Shown: positions 7,732 to 15,559 of the stretch, piece by piece
Layout: every line of letters begins with the position of its first letter
How positions within the stretch are numbered: the first letter of the stretch is position 1
Origin: Marinobacterium sp. xm-d-530
GTDB taxonomy: Bacteria; Pseudomonadota; Gammaproteobacteria; Pseudomonadales; Balneatricaceae
Length of the DNA stretch: 20,226 bases
Assembly (NCBI GenBank): GCA_949499045.1
Contig: CATEEE010000018.1
Coordinates: 1-20,226 of the forward strand
Direction of reading: 5' to 3'
Notes under the pieces: model-generated
The model's database searches: none
Told to the model about the DNA's origin: nothing
What the model saw: only the letters and a program-made list of their open reading frames with translations
Made by a program: the position numbers and the translations under genes

Positions 7732-9099
7732 TCAACTGGCTAATTTAAAACAGGGAACGTAACCCGCAAAGTCTATCTTCATTCGACGCTGTTCAATGAA
7801 TCCATTCAACAACTTATCCAGCGCAGAAATGACCTCTGGATCACCATCTAAGATGAAAGGCCCCTTTTCAGCCACCGCTTTTACTGCTGGCTCTTTAACG
7901 TTGCCCGAAACAATACCCGATAGTGCTTTACGAAGCTCTGAGGCCAGTTCAGAAATCGGCTGATCTTTATGTAGATTCAGCGATGCCATATTGGTGTGAG
8001 TCGGTTCAAACGGCAGTTGAAGTTCATAAGGGATCTGCAGCTGCCAGTTGAAGTGGTAAGCCTCGCCAGACGCTTTGCGCTGTTCTGTAACTTGGTTCAG
8101 TCCGCTCTTCATCAACGCAGCGACTTTCACAGGGTCATCAATCACAACTTGGTAGAGCTGACTGGCCTCTTCACCAAGGGTCGCTTTGACAAACTGATCG
8201 ATCTGCTCGAAGTAGGCTTCGCTGCCTGCCGGACCTGTGAAAATAAAGGGCATAGCCACATTGCGATTCTGCTCTTGAAGCAAGATACCCAGCATGTAAA
8301 GAATCTCTTCTGCTGTCCCCGCGCCACCAGGAAATACAATGACGCCATGTCCAAGTCGCACAAAGGCTTCTAAACGTTTTTCAATGTCCGGCATGGTGAT
8401 CAGTTCAGAGACAATCGGGTTAGGCGATTCGGCCGCAATGATGCCTGGCTCAGTAATACCTATATATCTTGGGTCGATAATGCGTTGTTTGGCGTGTGCA
8501 ATGGTGGCGCCTTTCATAGGTCCTTTCATTGCTCCAGGTCCACATCCAGTACAAATATTGAGGCCTCTTAAACCCAATTCATAACCCACTTTTTTGGTGT
8601 AGGCATACTCATGGCGAGCAATGGAATGACCACCCCAACAGACCACAATATTGGGTTTGATGTTGGGCCTTAGGGATTTAGCGTGCCTTAAAATGTGAAA
8701 GACCGTATTGGTCAGTGTTTCACCCGGCGTTAAGCCTTCACAGACATCATTCAGTTCATCCACTACATAAACAAGATCTCGTAGAACTGAAAACAGGTGC
8801 TCACGAATACCATCAACCAACTCACCGTCAACAAAGGCCGACGCAGGTGCATTGATTAGATCCAGCTGCACACCACGGTGTTTATTCACGATATGAACAT
8901 CAAATTGTTGGTATTTATCGAGCACTTCGGCTGTACAGTCCATCTCACTGCCGCAGTTGAGTACCGCCAAAGCGCATTGGCGAAAAAGAGGGTAGAGACC
9001 GGAATCACTTCTATCTCGAATTCGCTCTACTTCATAGGGTGAGAGCATATCTAAGCTTTCAAGAGGTTTTATACTGGCAGTGACAAATAGATCGCTCAT
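7732..9099 (-). CDS. ppnN: PpnN (YgdH) nucleotide 5'-monophosphate nucleosidase
   Basis: PpnN cleaves purine and pyrimidine nucleoside monophosphates to free base and ribose 5-phosphate. In E. coli it is stimulated by (p)ppGpp (family knowledge). The 455 residues match the E. coli length (454), with an N-terminal DUF4478-like part, a central LOG/Rossmann domain and a C-terminal DUF3412-like part. Key motifs are VVCWGGHSI (152-160), CTGCGPGAMKGPMKGA (183-198), MPDIEKRLEAFVR (236-248) and the LOG signature PGGAGTAEE (257-265). Near-identical stretches include ITEPGIIAAESPNP and FEPTHTNMASL. A strong AAGGAG lies 7 bases before the ATG. The gene is divergent from the phoH-like gene. The yafJ-type gene starts 80 bases downstream, beyond the palindrome. 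Confidence 0.97.
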   Translation of the reverse strand: MSDLFVTASIKPLESLDMLSPYEVERIRDRSDSGLYPLFRQCALAVLNCGSEMDCTAEVLDKYQQFDVHIVNKHRGVQLDLINAPASAFVDGELVDGIREHLFSVLRDLVYVVDELNDVCEGLTPGETLTNTVFHILRHAKSLRPNIKPNIVVCWGGHSIARHEYAYTKKVGYELGLRGLNICTGCGPGAMKGPMKGATIAHAKQRIIDPRYIGITEPGIIAAESPNPIVSELITMPDIEKRLEAFVRLGHGVIVFPGGAGTAEEILYMLGILLQEQNRNVAMPFIFTGPAGSEAYFEQIDQFVKATLGEEASQLYQVVIDDPVKVAALMKSGLNQVTEQRKASGEAYHFNWQLQIPYELQLPFEPTHTNMASLNLHKDQPISELASELRKALSGIVSGNVKEPAVKAVAEKGPFILDGDPEVISALDKLLNGFIEQRRMKIDFAGYVPCFKLAS

Positions 9100-9268
9100 A
9101 ACACTCTCCTTCGCGTAATCACGATGTCATTATTTACGTTTATACATTAAGGATAGATGACATTCAGCGAATCGGCAGAACATATTTGCCAAAGGCGAAT
9201 GCATCGATTAGTTTAAAGTTATCGGTGAGTTGATCATCGATCCCTCTCTGCTGCAGAAGGAACCGCCA
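9100..9268. promoter_or_regulatory. Divergent intergenic region between ppnN and the phoH-like gene
   Basis: These 169 bases must hold the promoters of both divergent genes. A 7-bp inverted repeat, ATGTCAT at 9124-9130 and ATGACAT at 9157-9163, brackets an AT-rich stretch. On the minus strand TATAAA (9144-9139) is a possible -10 for ppnN. On the plus strand TTGCCA (9186-9191) followed after 17 bases by TAGTTT is a weak candidate promoter for the phoH-like gene. None of these calls is strong. Confidence 0.3.
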
Positions 9269-10657
9269 ATGAGCGCATCCAAGCTTTATATCCTTGATAC
9301 CAACGTGCTGTTGCACGACCCTAAGTGTCTTGTCGAGTTTAAAGAGCAAGATATTGCCATTCCGATGACCGTGCTTGAAGAGCTCGATGACATTAAAGAT
9401 CGGAAGAAGAACGTGGCTGCTGAAGCGCGTGCCGCGATTCGCGAGATTGATAAAATTCTGAGTAACGCCAAAGACCCTTCAGAGATTCTCGATGGTGTGC
9501 AGATTTTATTGGATGGAAAAGAGCGTGAGATCGTATTTGGTAAGCTCTCCATCTACCCTGATCATGAGCTTGCTCACGACAAAGGATTCTTGCCGGCTGA
9601 CCACAATAAAGACAACCGCATTATTAACTGTGCCCTACACTTGCAGCGAGTTCTTCCCAAGCGCCAAGTCATTCTGGTCACTAAAGATTTGAACATGCGC
9701 CTAAAGGCGATGGGCGCTGGCTTAAAACGGGTTGAAGATTATCGTACCGATCAGCTTGTCTCGGACATTGATCTTCTGCCTGCAGGCCATCTGCACCTGG
9801 ATACCCCTTTTTGGGATGGCGTAGATGCTGTTGAGAGCTATCACGAAAACGAGCACACCTTTCACAGAGTCGAGCGTGAGGTTCTGCCAGAAACCTACCC
9901 TAATGAATACATCTGGGACGACTCCCAAGATTTTGCGGCCAAAACCAGTCGTGTCGAAGGCGACAAGGTCACTCTTCAGGATCTTGGCTACCAAAATCTG
10001 ATGCAACAGAACTGCTGGGGTATTTCGCCGATCAACATTCAGCAAGCCTTTGCTATGGAAGCGATGCTGGATCCCAATATTGATCTAGCCGTTCTGCTTG
10101 GGTCCGCAGGCTCGGGTAAAACCTTGGTTGCCCTAGCCAGTGCTCTGGAATTGGTTATTGAACAACGTCGTTATAACAAGATCATCGTCACGCGCTCTAC
10201 GCCACCAGTTGCAGAGGATATCGGCTTCCTGCCTGGAACCGAGGAGGAGAAGATGACGCCTTGGATGAGTGCCATTAACGACAACTTAGAAGCGATGCAT
10301 GAACAGGATGAGCGCCCGCAAAGCAGTGTTAAGTATGCGATCGAAAAGGCCAATATTCAGTTCAAATCACTCAACTTCATACGTGGGCGAAGCATCCAGA
10401 ACGCCATTGTTTTGATTGATGAGGCGCAAAACTTAACGCCTCAGCAGATGAAAACGATCCTGACCCGCTGTGGTAAAAATACCAAGATGGTCTGCCTAGG
10501 CAACTTGGCGCAGATTGACTCTAACTATTTAACAGCACTCACGTCGGGCTTAACCTACATTGTTGAACGCTTTAGGGACTATGAAGGCTCTGCCAGCGTC
10601 CACTTTGAGGGAATCTTCCGTTCTAAACTGGCCGAATACGCCGAAGAGCACCTCTAA
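9269..10657 (+). CDS. PIN domain-PhoH family ATPase (YlaK/PhoH2 type)
   Basis: This is a fusion of an N-terminal PIN nuclease domain and a C-terminal PhoH-type P-loop ATPase. Related PhoH2 proteins have RNA helicase and RNase activity (family knowledge). The chosen ATG at 9269 has AGAAGGA just upstream and gives 462 residues; an ATG at 9230 would add 13 residues without a ribosome site. The PIN part starts YILDTNVLLHD with D10, followed by VLEELDDIKD and later DHNKDNRIINCALHL and VTKDLNMRLKA, which supply the acidic site. The ATPase part has Walker A GSAGSGKT (278-285), TRSTPPVAEDIGFLPGTEEEK, Walker B VLIDEAQN (D384, E385) and QMKTILTRCG. The gene stands alone, converging with the PNPOx-like gene (9 bases between stops). 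Confidence 0.93.
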   Translation: MSASKLYILDTNVLLHDPKCLVEFKEQDIAIPMTVLEELDDIKDRKKNVAAEARAAIREIDKILSNAKDPSEILDGVQILLDGKEREIVFGKLSIYPDHELAHDKGFLPADHNKDNRIINCALHLQRVLPKRQVILVTKDLNMRLKAMGAGLKRVEDYRTDQLVSDIDLLPAGHLHLDTPFWDGVDAVESYHENEHTFHRVEREVLPETYPNEYIWDDSQDFAAKTSRVEGDKVTLQDLGYQNLMQQNCWGISPINIQQAFAMEAMLDPNIDLAVLLGSAGSGKTLVALASALELVIEQRRYNKIIVTRSTPPVAEDIGFLPGTEEEKMTPWMSAINDNLEAMHEQDERPQSSVKYAIEKANIQFKSLNFIRGRSIQNAIVLIDEAQNLTPQQMKTILTRCGKNTKMVCLGNLAQIDSNYLTALTSGLTYIVERFRDYEGSASVHFEGIFRSKLAEYAEEHL

Positions 10658-10666
10658 TTCGACAAA

Positions 10667-11215
10667 TTAAGGTACAAGCGCTGTGACTCCATCTGGGGTC
10701 ACAGCCACCCTCTGATGACCCTCGCGGTTTAGATGCAGAAGGTCAAAAGAGCTGATCTCAATCTCCACCACACAGAACCAGTTCTGCTCTACAAACTCAA
10801 CGATTGAATCAACAACGGAACCTGGCGCTCTCATAGTCGTATAGTCACCAACCGTCGGCCCATTTTTTACGCTCTTCCAACGCTCATCAATAGCTTTCGA
10901 GTCAGATATTAATCTTGCAACACCTTCTGCACGCAGCTGCCGTTTTAGCTGTGGATTCCAGAAGCAGAGTGAGACATTGGGGTTATGTTGCAGCTGCAAA
11001 ATTTTCGGCGAACGTGCGTCGCTGTAAAAACGAATGAGCCAGTTTTGAACGTCTACCTCTCTCAAAACAACAGAGCGTGAATGTGGCCGACACTCCTGAT
11101 CCACTGTAGAGAGTGTAAACACTTTCCACGGGTGCCCATTTTCAACCAACGAATCTTCAAGAAACCCCAATAAATCAAGGGGTTTTAAGCTATTTAAGTC
11201 GATCATTCGATACAT
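10667..11215 (-). CDS. Pyridoxamine 5'-phosphate oxidase-fold flavoprotein
   Basis: A protein of up to 182 residues with the split-barrel FMN-binding fold of pyridoxamine phosphate oxidases. The family pattern is visible as RPHSRSVVLREVD, IRFYSDARSPKILQLQHNPNVSLCFW and QLRAEGVARL, which are the FMN phosphate-binding and dimer-core regions. The C-terminus (FDLLHLNREGHQRVAV) resembles the family ending but lacks the full PdxH signature. It is therefore more likely a general FMN-dependent oxidoreductase than the vitamin B6 enzyme. The start is uncertain: ATG codons at 11215 and 11206 both lack a good ribosome site. It converges with the phoH-like gene and is divergent from mqo. Confidence 0.82.
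   Translation of the reverse strand: MYRMIDLNSLKPLDLLGFLEDSLVENGHPWKVFTLSTVDQECRPHSRSVVLREVDVQNWLIRFYSDARSPKILQLQHNPNVSLCFWNPQLKRQLRAEGVARLISDSKAIDERWKSVKNGPTVGDYTTMRAPGSVVDSIVEFVEQNWFCVVEIEISSFDLLHLNREGHQRVAVTPDGVTALVP
10680..10705. other. 11-bp hairpin at the phoH/PNPOx convergent junction
   Basis: GCTGTGACTCC at 10680-10690 and GGGGTCACAGC at 10695-10705 pair over 11 positions (one G-T) around a 4-base ATCT loop. It lies 23 bases after the phoH-like stop and inside the last codons of the PNPOx-like gene. Neither strand has a T-run after it, so it is not a classical terminator. It may still protect or pause the convergent transcripts. Confidence 0.45.
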
Positions 11216-11490
11216 CCATCTGAGACATTGGTCTATCTTGGAAAACAGTCAAATTCGCCAGAGTCCAGTAAATACGTGACTTATAGTTATCCGTAATACC
11301 CGTATAACAAAACATTTAGACATTAGAGACTAGTAACCATGGTGCGGCGCAATATAATTGGCAACACTGAAATATGGGTGACATATTTATCTGTTACCCA
11401 CGGCCTCACTTCCAAGGCCTATTTGCCAAAAGCTTATAGGAGATTGAGTCGTAAGGCACATTTGTTCAACACACAGATGGTAGTCGAGTT
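11216..11490 (+). promoter_or_regulatory. mqo leader and promoter region
   Basis: This 275-base gap is the largest in the window. It has an exact TATAAT at 11353-11358 but no good -35 at 16-18 bases, so the promoter is tentative and may need an activator. Downstream are the inverted repeat at 11375-11400, a small GGCCT/AGGCC hairpin (11402-11406 with 11415-11419) and an AGGAG at 11438-11442 that is too far from the mqo ATG to serve it. No RNA gene or riboswitch was recognised. Confidence 0.35.
11375..11400. repeat. Inverted repeat in the mqo leader (operator or hairpin)
   Basis: TGGGTGACA at 11375-11383 and TGTTACCCA at 11392-11400 match as an inverted repeat in 8 of 9 positions with an 8-base AT-rich spacer. 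It lies 17 bases after the TATAAT hexamer and about 90 bases before the mqo start. The size and dyad symmetry suit a dimeric repressor site close to the transcription start. An RNA hairpin in the leader is the alternative. I do not recognise the regulator. Confidence 0.45.
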
Positions 11491-12993
11491 ATGGATTCAG
11501 AAGTAGATGTATTGTTAGTTGGCGCTGGAGCGATGAGCACGACGCTTGCCGTTATGCTTCAGGAGCTAGACCCTAATCTGAAAATGATGATGGTCGAGCG
11601 TCTCAACCACGTGGCTAGTGAAAGCACCGATGGTCTTAATAACGCGGGTACTGGACACGCAGCCTATTGTGAGTTGAACTACACGCCACGTCAGGCAGAC
11701 GGTTCCATCAACTGTAGCAAAGCCTTCTCAATCAACGAGTGTTTTGAGATCAGCTTGCAGTTTTGGTCATACCTTGTGAACAAAGGTGCGCTGCCTCATC
11801 CTAAGAAATTCATTAACACGACCCCACACTGCAGCTTTGTTTGGGGTGAAGACAACGTCGATTTTCTTCGTAAACGCCACCAGGCGCTATCACAACACCC
11901 GCTCTTTGATGCGATGGAGTTCAGTGAAGATCCTGAGCAGATCCGCGAGTGGATGCCACTGGTAATGCAAAACCGTGAAGACAATCAGCCAATCGCTGCA
12001 ACTCGCGTGCGTTATGGTTCGGACGTTAACTTTGGTGAGCTTGCTCGCTTTATGGTTAATTTCCTAGAGGTTAGCGGTAACTTTGAATTGAAGCTATCGT
12101 CTACGGTACAAGATCTCAAACAGGAAGAGGATGGCCGCTGGTGCGTCAAACTCAAACACTCTGCTAAAGCAGACACCTATAAAGTCCGCGCGAAATTCGT
12201 ATTCCTAGGCGCGGGTGGCGGTGCTCTGCCCCTTCTACAAAAATCTGGTATACCTGAAGGTGAAGGTTACGGTGGTTTCCCTGTTAGTGGTCAGTGGTTG
12301 ATTTGTAAGAACAAAGAGGTGATCGAACGTCACCAGGCCAAGGTATACGGTATGGCCCCAATTGGTGCACCTCCGATGTCGGTACCCCACCTGGATACAC
12401 GTATTATCAATGGTGAAAAAGCCTTGCTGTTCGGTCCTTTTGCTGGCTTCACAACTAAGTTCCTAAAAAATGGTTCGTTGATGGATCTACCAATGTCCTT
12501 AAGCCCAGATAACCTGGTGCCAATGATGTCGGTTGCTCGTAACAATATGGATCTGACCAAATACCTGATCAGTGAAGTAATGCAGACACACGGATCGCGA
12601 GTTGAGTCACTGCGCAACTTCTTCCCTGAAGCCGAAGAGAATGATTGGGAACTCTCCTTTGCCGGACAGCGTGTCCAAATTATTAAACCGGGCAATGAAA
12701 CCAAGGGTAAGCTAGAGTTCGGTACAGAAGTGATCTCTGCAGCCGATGGCTCGATAGCCGCACTGCTCGGTGCTTCACCAGGCGCATCAACGGCAACCAG
12801 CACCATGATCTCGATTATCGAAGAGTGCTTTGCTGAGCGCATGCAGAAATCGAACTGGGTTGAGAAGCTTAAGCAGATGATTCCATCCTATGGTGAATCA
12901 CTTGCAACCAATAGCGACCTTCTTCGCTCAGTGCGTGCCCAAACGCTTGAGACACTGCAACTGGATGAGAAAAAAGCCTCTCAAGCGGCTTAA
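11491..12993 (+). CDS. mqo: Malate:quinone oxidoreductase (FAD)
   Basis: Mqo is a peripheral membrane flavoenzyme. It oxidises malate to oxaloacetate and passes electrons to the quinone pool, in place of or beside NAD-dependent malate dehydrogenase. The 500 residues have the N-terminal FAD motif VDVLLVGAGAMSTTLAVML (dinucleotide-binding glycines from residue 11) and the Mqo signature STDGLNNAGTGHAAYCELNYTP. Further family stretches are INTTPHCSFVWG, YGSDVNFGEL, GAGGGALPLLQKSGIPE, GGFPVSGQWL, LFGPFAGF and GQRVQIIKP, followed by the C-terminal GASPGASTATSTM. The length is the shorter form of the family (about 490-550). The ATG at 11491 has only a weak GGTAG upstream and no other in-frame start exists after a stop at 11452. 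It probably leads an operon with yidD and the SLC5-STAC gene. Confidence 0.97.
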   Translation: MDSEVDVLLVGAGAMSTTLAVMLQELDPNLKMMMVERLNHVASESTDGLNNAGTGHAAYCELNYTPRQADGSINCSKAFSINECFEISLQFWSYLVNKGALPHPKKFINTTPHCSFVWGEDNVDFLRKRHQALSQHPLFDAMEFSEDPEQIREWMPLVMQNREDNQPIAATRVRYGSDVNFGELARFMVNFLEVSGNFELKLSSTVQDLKQEEDGRWCVKLKHSAKADTYKVRAKFVFLGAGGGALPLLQKSGIPEGEGYGGFPVSGQWLICKNKEVIERHQAKVYGMAPIGAPPMSVPHLDTRIINGEKALLFGPFAGFTTKFLKNGSLMDLPMSLSPDNLVPMMSVARNNMDLTKYLISEVMQTHGSRVESLRNFFPEAEENDWELSFAGQRVQIIKPGNETKGKLEFGTEVISAADGSIAALLGASPGASTATSTMISIIEECFAERMQKSNWVEKLKQMIPSYGESLATNSDLLRSVRAQTLETLQLDEKKASQAA

Positions 12994-13010
12994 CTCTTTC
13001 CACTTCTACG

Positions 13011-13076
13011 ACCACACCGGATTGGTTTATTGGTGTTAAAGGACTACCATTGCGTCAATAAGGAGTCCGGTGTGGT
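13011..13076 (+). promoter_or_regulatory. Hairpin covering the yidD start codon
   Basis: ACCACACCGGA at 13011-13021 and TCCGGTGTGGT at 13066-13076 are an 11-bp perfect inverted repeat with a 44-base spacer. A second 6-bp stem, TTATTG (13027-13032) with CAATAA (13056-13061), fits inside it. The GTG start of yidD (13072-13074) is in the 3' arm, and its GGAG ribosome site lies in the internal loop between the two stems. In the mRNA this would mask translation initiation of yidD. The 5' arm starts 17 bases after the mqo stop. Confidence 0.55.
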
Positions 13077-13377
13077 TAAACGTTTTTTTGAACATCTTTT
13101 TGTACTGATTGTTCGGTTCTATCAACTGTTCATCAGCCCTGTGCTGGGCCCGCGCTGTCGATTCTACCCAACCTGCTCAAGCTATATGATCGAAGCCATT
13201 CAACTGCATGGTCCCATTAAGGGCACACTGCTTGGTTTGAAACGCATGGGACGCTGCCATCCAGGATCAGATGGTGGAATAGATCCCGTCCCTGGTAGCG
13301 AGCTTGAAACCAGTTATCAACAAGAACTTGCCGAACAAAGCTGCGGCTGTTCACACTCAGAGAACAAGGAGCACTGA
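13072..13377 (+). CDS. yidD: YidD membrane protein insertion efficiency factor
   Basis: YidD is a small inner-membrane-associated protein that helps Sec/YidC-dependent membrane protein insertion. I chose the GTG at 13072 because AAGGAG lies exactly 6 bases upstream; a TTG at 13030 would add 14 residues without support. This gives 101 residues. The family core is nearly complete: an amphipathic hydrophobic N-terminus, then FYQLFISPVLGPRCRFYPTC, SSYMIEAIQLHGPIKG and LKRMGRCHPGSDGGIDPVP, with conserved cysteines C29, C35 and C62. After the usual end it has a tail of about 25 residues with CGCSHS (C91, C93). In most bacteria yidD lies between rnpA and yidC; here it is between mqo and a transporter-like gene. 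Its stop is two bases before the next start. Confidence 0.95.
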   Translation: MVKRFFEHLFVLIVRFYQLFISPVLGPRCRFYPTCSSYMIEAIQLHGPIKGTLLGLKRMGRCHPGSDGGIDPVPGSELETSYQQELAEQSCGCSHSENKEH

Positions 13378-13379
13378 TC

Positions 13380-15539
13380 GTGTTTTCTACTGCCAGCCTT
13401 ACAGGCATTGCTCTGCTCTATATGGCACTTCTGTTTGCATTAGCGATTTTTGTTGAGCGCAAGGTAAGGAAACAGTCTGGTCTTAGCTTTCAAGGTCCTA
13501 TCTACGCCCTCTCATTGGCTGTCTTTTTTACCTCTTGGACATTCTATGGCAGCGTTGGCTTTGCGCTTGAGAACGGACTGCAGTTCTTTGCCATCTACAT
13601 CGGCGCCATTCTTGGCCTTTTCTTTGGTGCCAAAGCGATTAAAAAAATGGTTCTGGCCAAAGAGAGTTTCCGTTTAACGTCCATTGCCGATTTCATATCA
13701 ACGCGTTACAGACGATCTCAGCGCATTGCCGCTCTGGTTACCATCATTGCCATTCTTGGCCTACTTCCCTACATCGTTCTGCAATTACGAGCGATCAACA
13801 GTGCTTTTGATGTACTGACGAACGACTCAGCAACCCAAGGCAGCTGGTCGGCTGTCATCATTACACTGACACTTGCGTTTATTACGATTCTTTTTGGTGC
13901 CCGCAAACTTGATCCTACAGAACGTCATCAAGGCATTATTGCCGTGCTAGCCGCAGAGTGTCTGGTTAAACTGTTTGCTTTTATTGCTCTGGGTCTGTTT
14001 GTTACTTTTGGTCTGTTTGACGGCTTTGGTGATCTCTTCAAACAGGCGGAACAGGCCAACTTACAACCGATTTACAGTGTTGGCGGTTCAGATAGCGTCT
14101 TAACTTGGGTTGCCTTGATCATACTGGGCGCTGCGGCCATTTTGATGCTACCTCGACAGTTTCATGTCACTGTGGTTGAAAACCCTGGTACAGCTCACAT
14201 TAAGAGTGCACTGACACTCTTCCCTATCTACACGCTTGGCATCAACCTGTTTGTCATTCCCATCGCACTTGCCGGACTCTTACTCGGGCTGCCAACAAGC
14301 TCAGGTGACCAGTTCGTATTACTGATTCCAAAGCTCGCTAATAGTGAGGTGATGGCGCTAGTGGGTTATATAGGAGGGTTTGCCGCAGCGACAGGGATGG
14401 TGATCGTTACACTTATTACCCTAGCAACGATGACCTCAAACCACCTAGTTATTCCCGTCTGGCGCCGCTTCAAACCTGATCTAAATTTAGGCGCCTCTCT
14501 GCTTCATCTGCGCTGGATACTCATTCTGGGCATTGCGTTAATTGCCCACCTATTTGCCAATCAACTCGATGCACCTTACTTGCTGGTTGCACTAGGATTA
14601 ATATCATTCTCAGCAGTCCTTCAGTTAGCACCAGCTGGATTAATAGGTCTATTTTGGCGCAAAGGGAATAGTTTAGGTGCCGCTCTAGGTTTGATATCCG
14701 GCTTTATCCTTTGGGGGTTCACCCTGGTCATGCCACCTATGGTCGGTGAAGGATGGATTGATCCCAGTGTTATGACGGAGGGTCTATTTGGCCATCAATG
14801 GCTGCGACCAAACGCACTGTTTGGGCTGGAGTTCTTACCACCCCTCGCCCATGGCGTGTTCTGGTCACTCTTTTTCAACATCACACTCTATGTTGTTGGC
14901 AGTAAACTCTACAAACCTCGCAAGGTTGAGAGAGCTCAGACAGAAGAGCTGTTTAACGCCACCAACGAGGTATTAACTGATCGCTACCGCAATGCCCGTC
15001 CAACGGGTCTTGAAGCCTACATTGAGCGAGAGCCGAAAACCCAAGAGGCCGAACTGCTTCTCAACCGCTTTTTAAGCAATGATGCAGCGGATCAGGTACT
15101 TGGCAGTATTCTTACCGATCTACAGTTAGGTGCCCGCACTCATTTCACCATTGTCGAGTTGATGGAATTTCACCGACTCCTTGAGCAACGCTTAGCCGGT
15201 TCCATCGGCGCTGCAGGAGCCCATTCCGCCATAGAGGAGTCTATTCGCTATTCCGACAGAGAGTCAGCCGACCTAAAAGCGCTTTTCTCTCACATAGCCA
15301 GCGAATTAAAACTGAGCAGTTCAGCTACCGAAAACAGTCCTCAATTTGAGTCATTGCAAGACAATAACGAACAGCTTAACAACGAACTGGCTAAGCTGAA
15401 AAATGCGAATAAGGTGCTAGAGGAGAAGGTTGACCGTCAGTACGAAGTTATTCATGGGCATCGTTTAGAGATACAGAAGCTAACCCATGAAAACCAGACA
15501 CTTAAAGCACGCTTGGGACTCTCAACTAATGATAGTTAA
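13380..15539 (+). CDS. SLC5-type transporter with STAC domain and coiled coil, no kinase
   Basis: The 719 residues start at a GTG at 13380 with AAGGAG 8 bases upstream, and overlap is avoided by only two bases after yidD. Residues 1-510 form a sodium:solute symporter (SLC5/PutP-like) unit with about 13 membrane segments. Its early part (FRLTSIADFISTRYRRSQRIAALVT and LPYIVLQLRAI) resembles the transporter half of CbrA-type sensor kinases. Residues about 541-625 look like a STAC domain (AELLLNRFL, then LEQRLAGSIGAAGAHSAIEES), the module that joins SLC5 transporters to signalling domains. Residues about 655-712 are a heptad-rich coiled coil (NNEQLNNELAKLKNANKVLEE and on). CbrA-like proteins continue into a histidine kinase; here the protein simply stops, with a clean terminator 20 bases later. 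No kinase gene follows. Likely a solute sensor or transporter whose partner is elsewhere; substrate unknown. Confidence 0.85.
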   Translation: MFSTASLTGIALLYMALLFALAIFVERKVRKQSGLSFQGPIYALSLAVFFTSWTFYGSVGFALENGLQFFAIYIGAILGLFFGAKAIKKMVLAKESFRLTSIADFISTRYRRSQRIAALVTIIAILGLLPYIVLQLRAINSAFDVLTNDSATQGSWSAVIITLTLAFITILFGARKLDPTERHQGIIAVLAAECLVKLFAFIALGLFVTFGLFDGFGDLFKQAEQANLQPIYSVGGSDSVLTWVALIILGAAAILMLPRQFHVTVVENPGTAHIKSALTLFPIYTLGINLFVIPIALAGLLLGLPTSSGDQFVLLIPKLANSEVMALVGYIGGFAAATGMVIVTLITLATMTSNHLVIPVWRRFKPDLNLGASLLHLRWILILGIALIAHLFANQLDAPYLLVALGLISFSAVLQLAPAGLIGLFWRKGNSLGAALGLISGFILWGFTLVMPPMVGEGWIDPSVMTEGLFGHQWLRPNALFGLEFLPPLAHGVFWSLFFNITLYVVGSKLYKPRKVERAQTEELFNATNEVLTDRYRNARPTGLEAYIEREPKTQEAELLLNRFLSNDAADQVLGSILTDLQLGARTHFTIVELMEFHRLLEQRLAGSIGAAGAHSAIEESIRYSDRESADLKALFSHIASELKLSSSATENSPQFESLQDNNEQLNNELAKLKNANKVLEEKVDRQYEVIHGHRLEIQKLTHENQTLKARLGLSTNDS

Positions 15540-15559
15540 TATCCCTACTGTGGGAAATC

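Noticed and set aside
7996..8373. 125-residue open frame on the plus strand opposite ppnN
   Set aside because: Contained in ppnN, no domain, no ribosome site; a shadow frame.
10680..10705. Classical rho-independent terminator for the phoH-like gene
   Set aside because: The 11-bp stem is good but no T-run follows on either strand, so it is recorded only as a hairpin.
12330..12842. 170-residue open frame on the minus strand opposite mqo
   Set aside because: It is fully inside the strongly supported mqo gene, has no recognisable domain, and its residues mirror mqo codon positions.
13030..13071. TTG start for yidD at 13030
   Set aside because: No ribosome site, adds 14 residues not typical of YidD, while GTG at 13072 has AAGGAG at ideal spacing.
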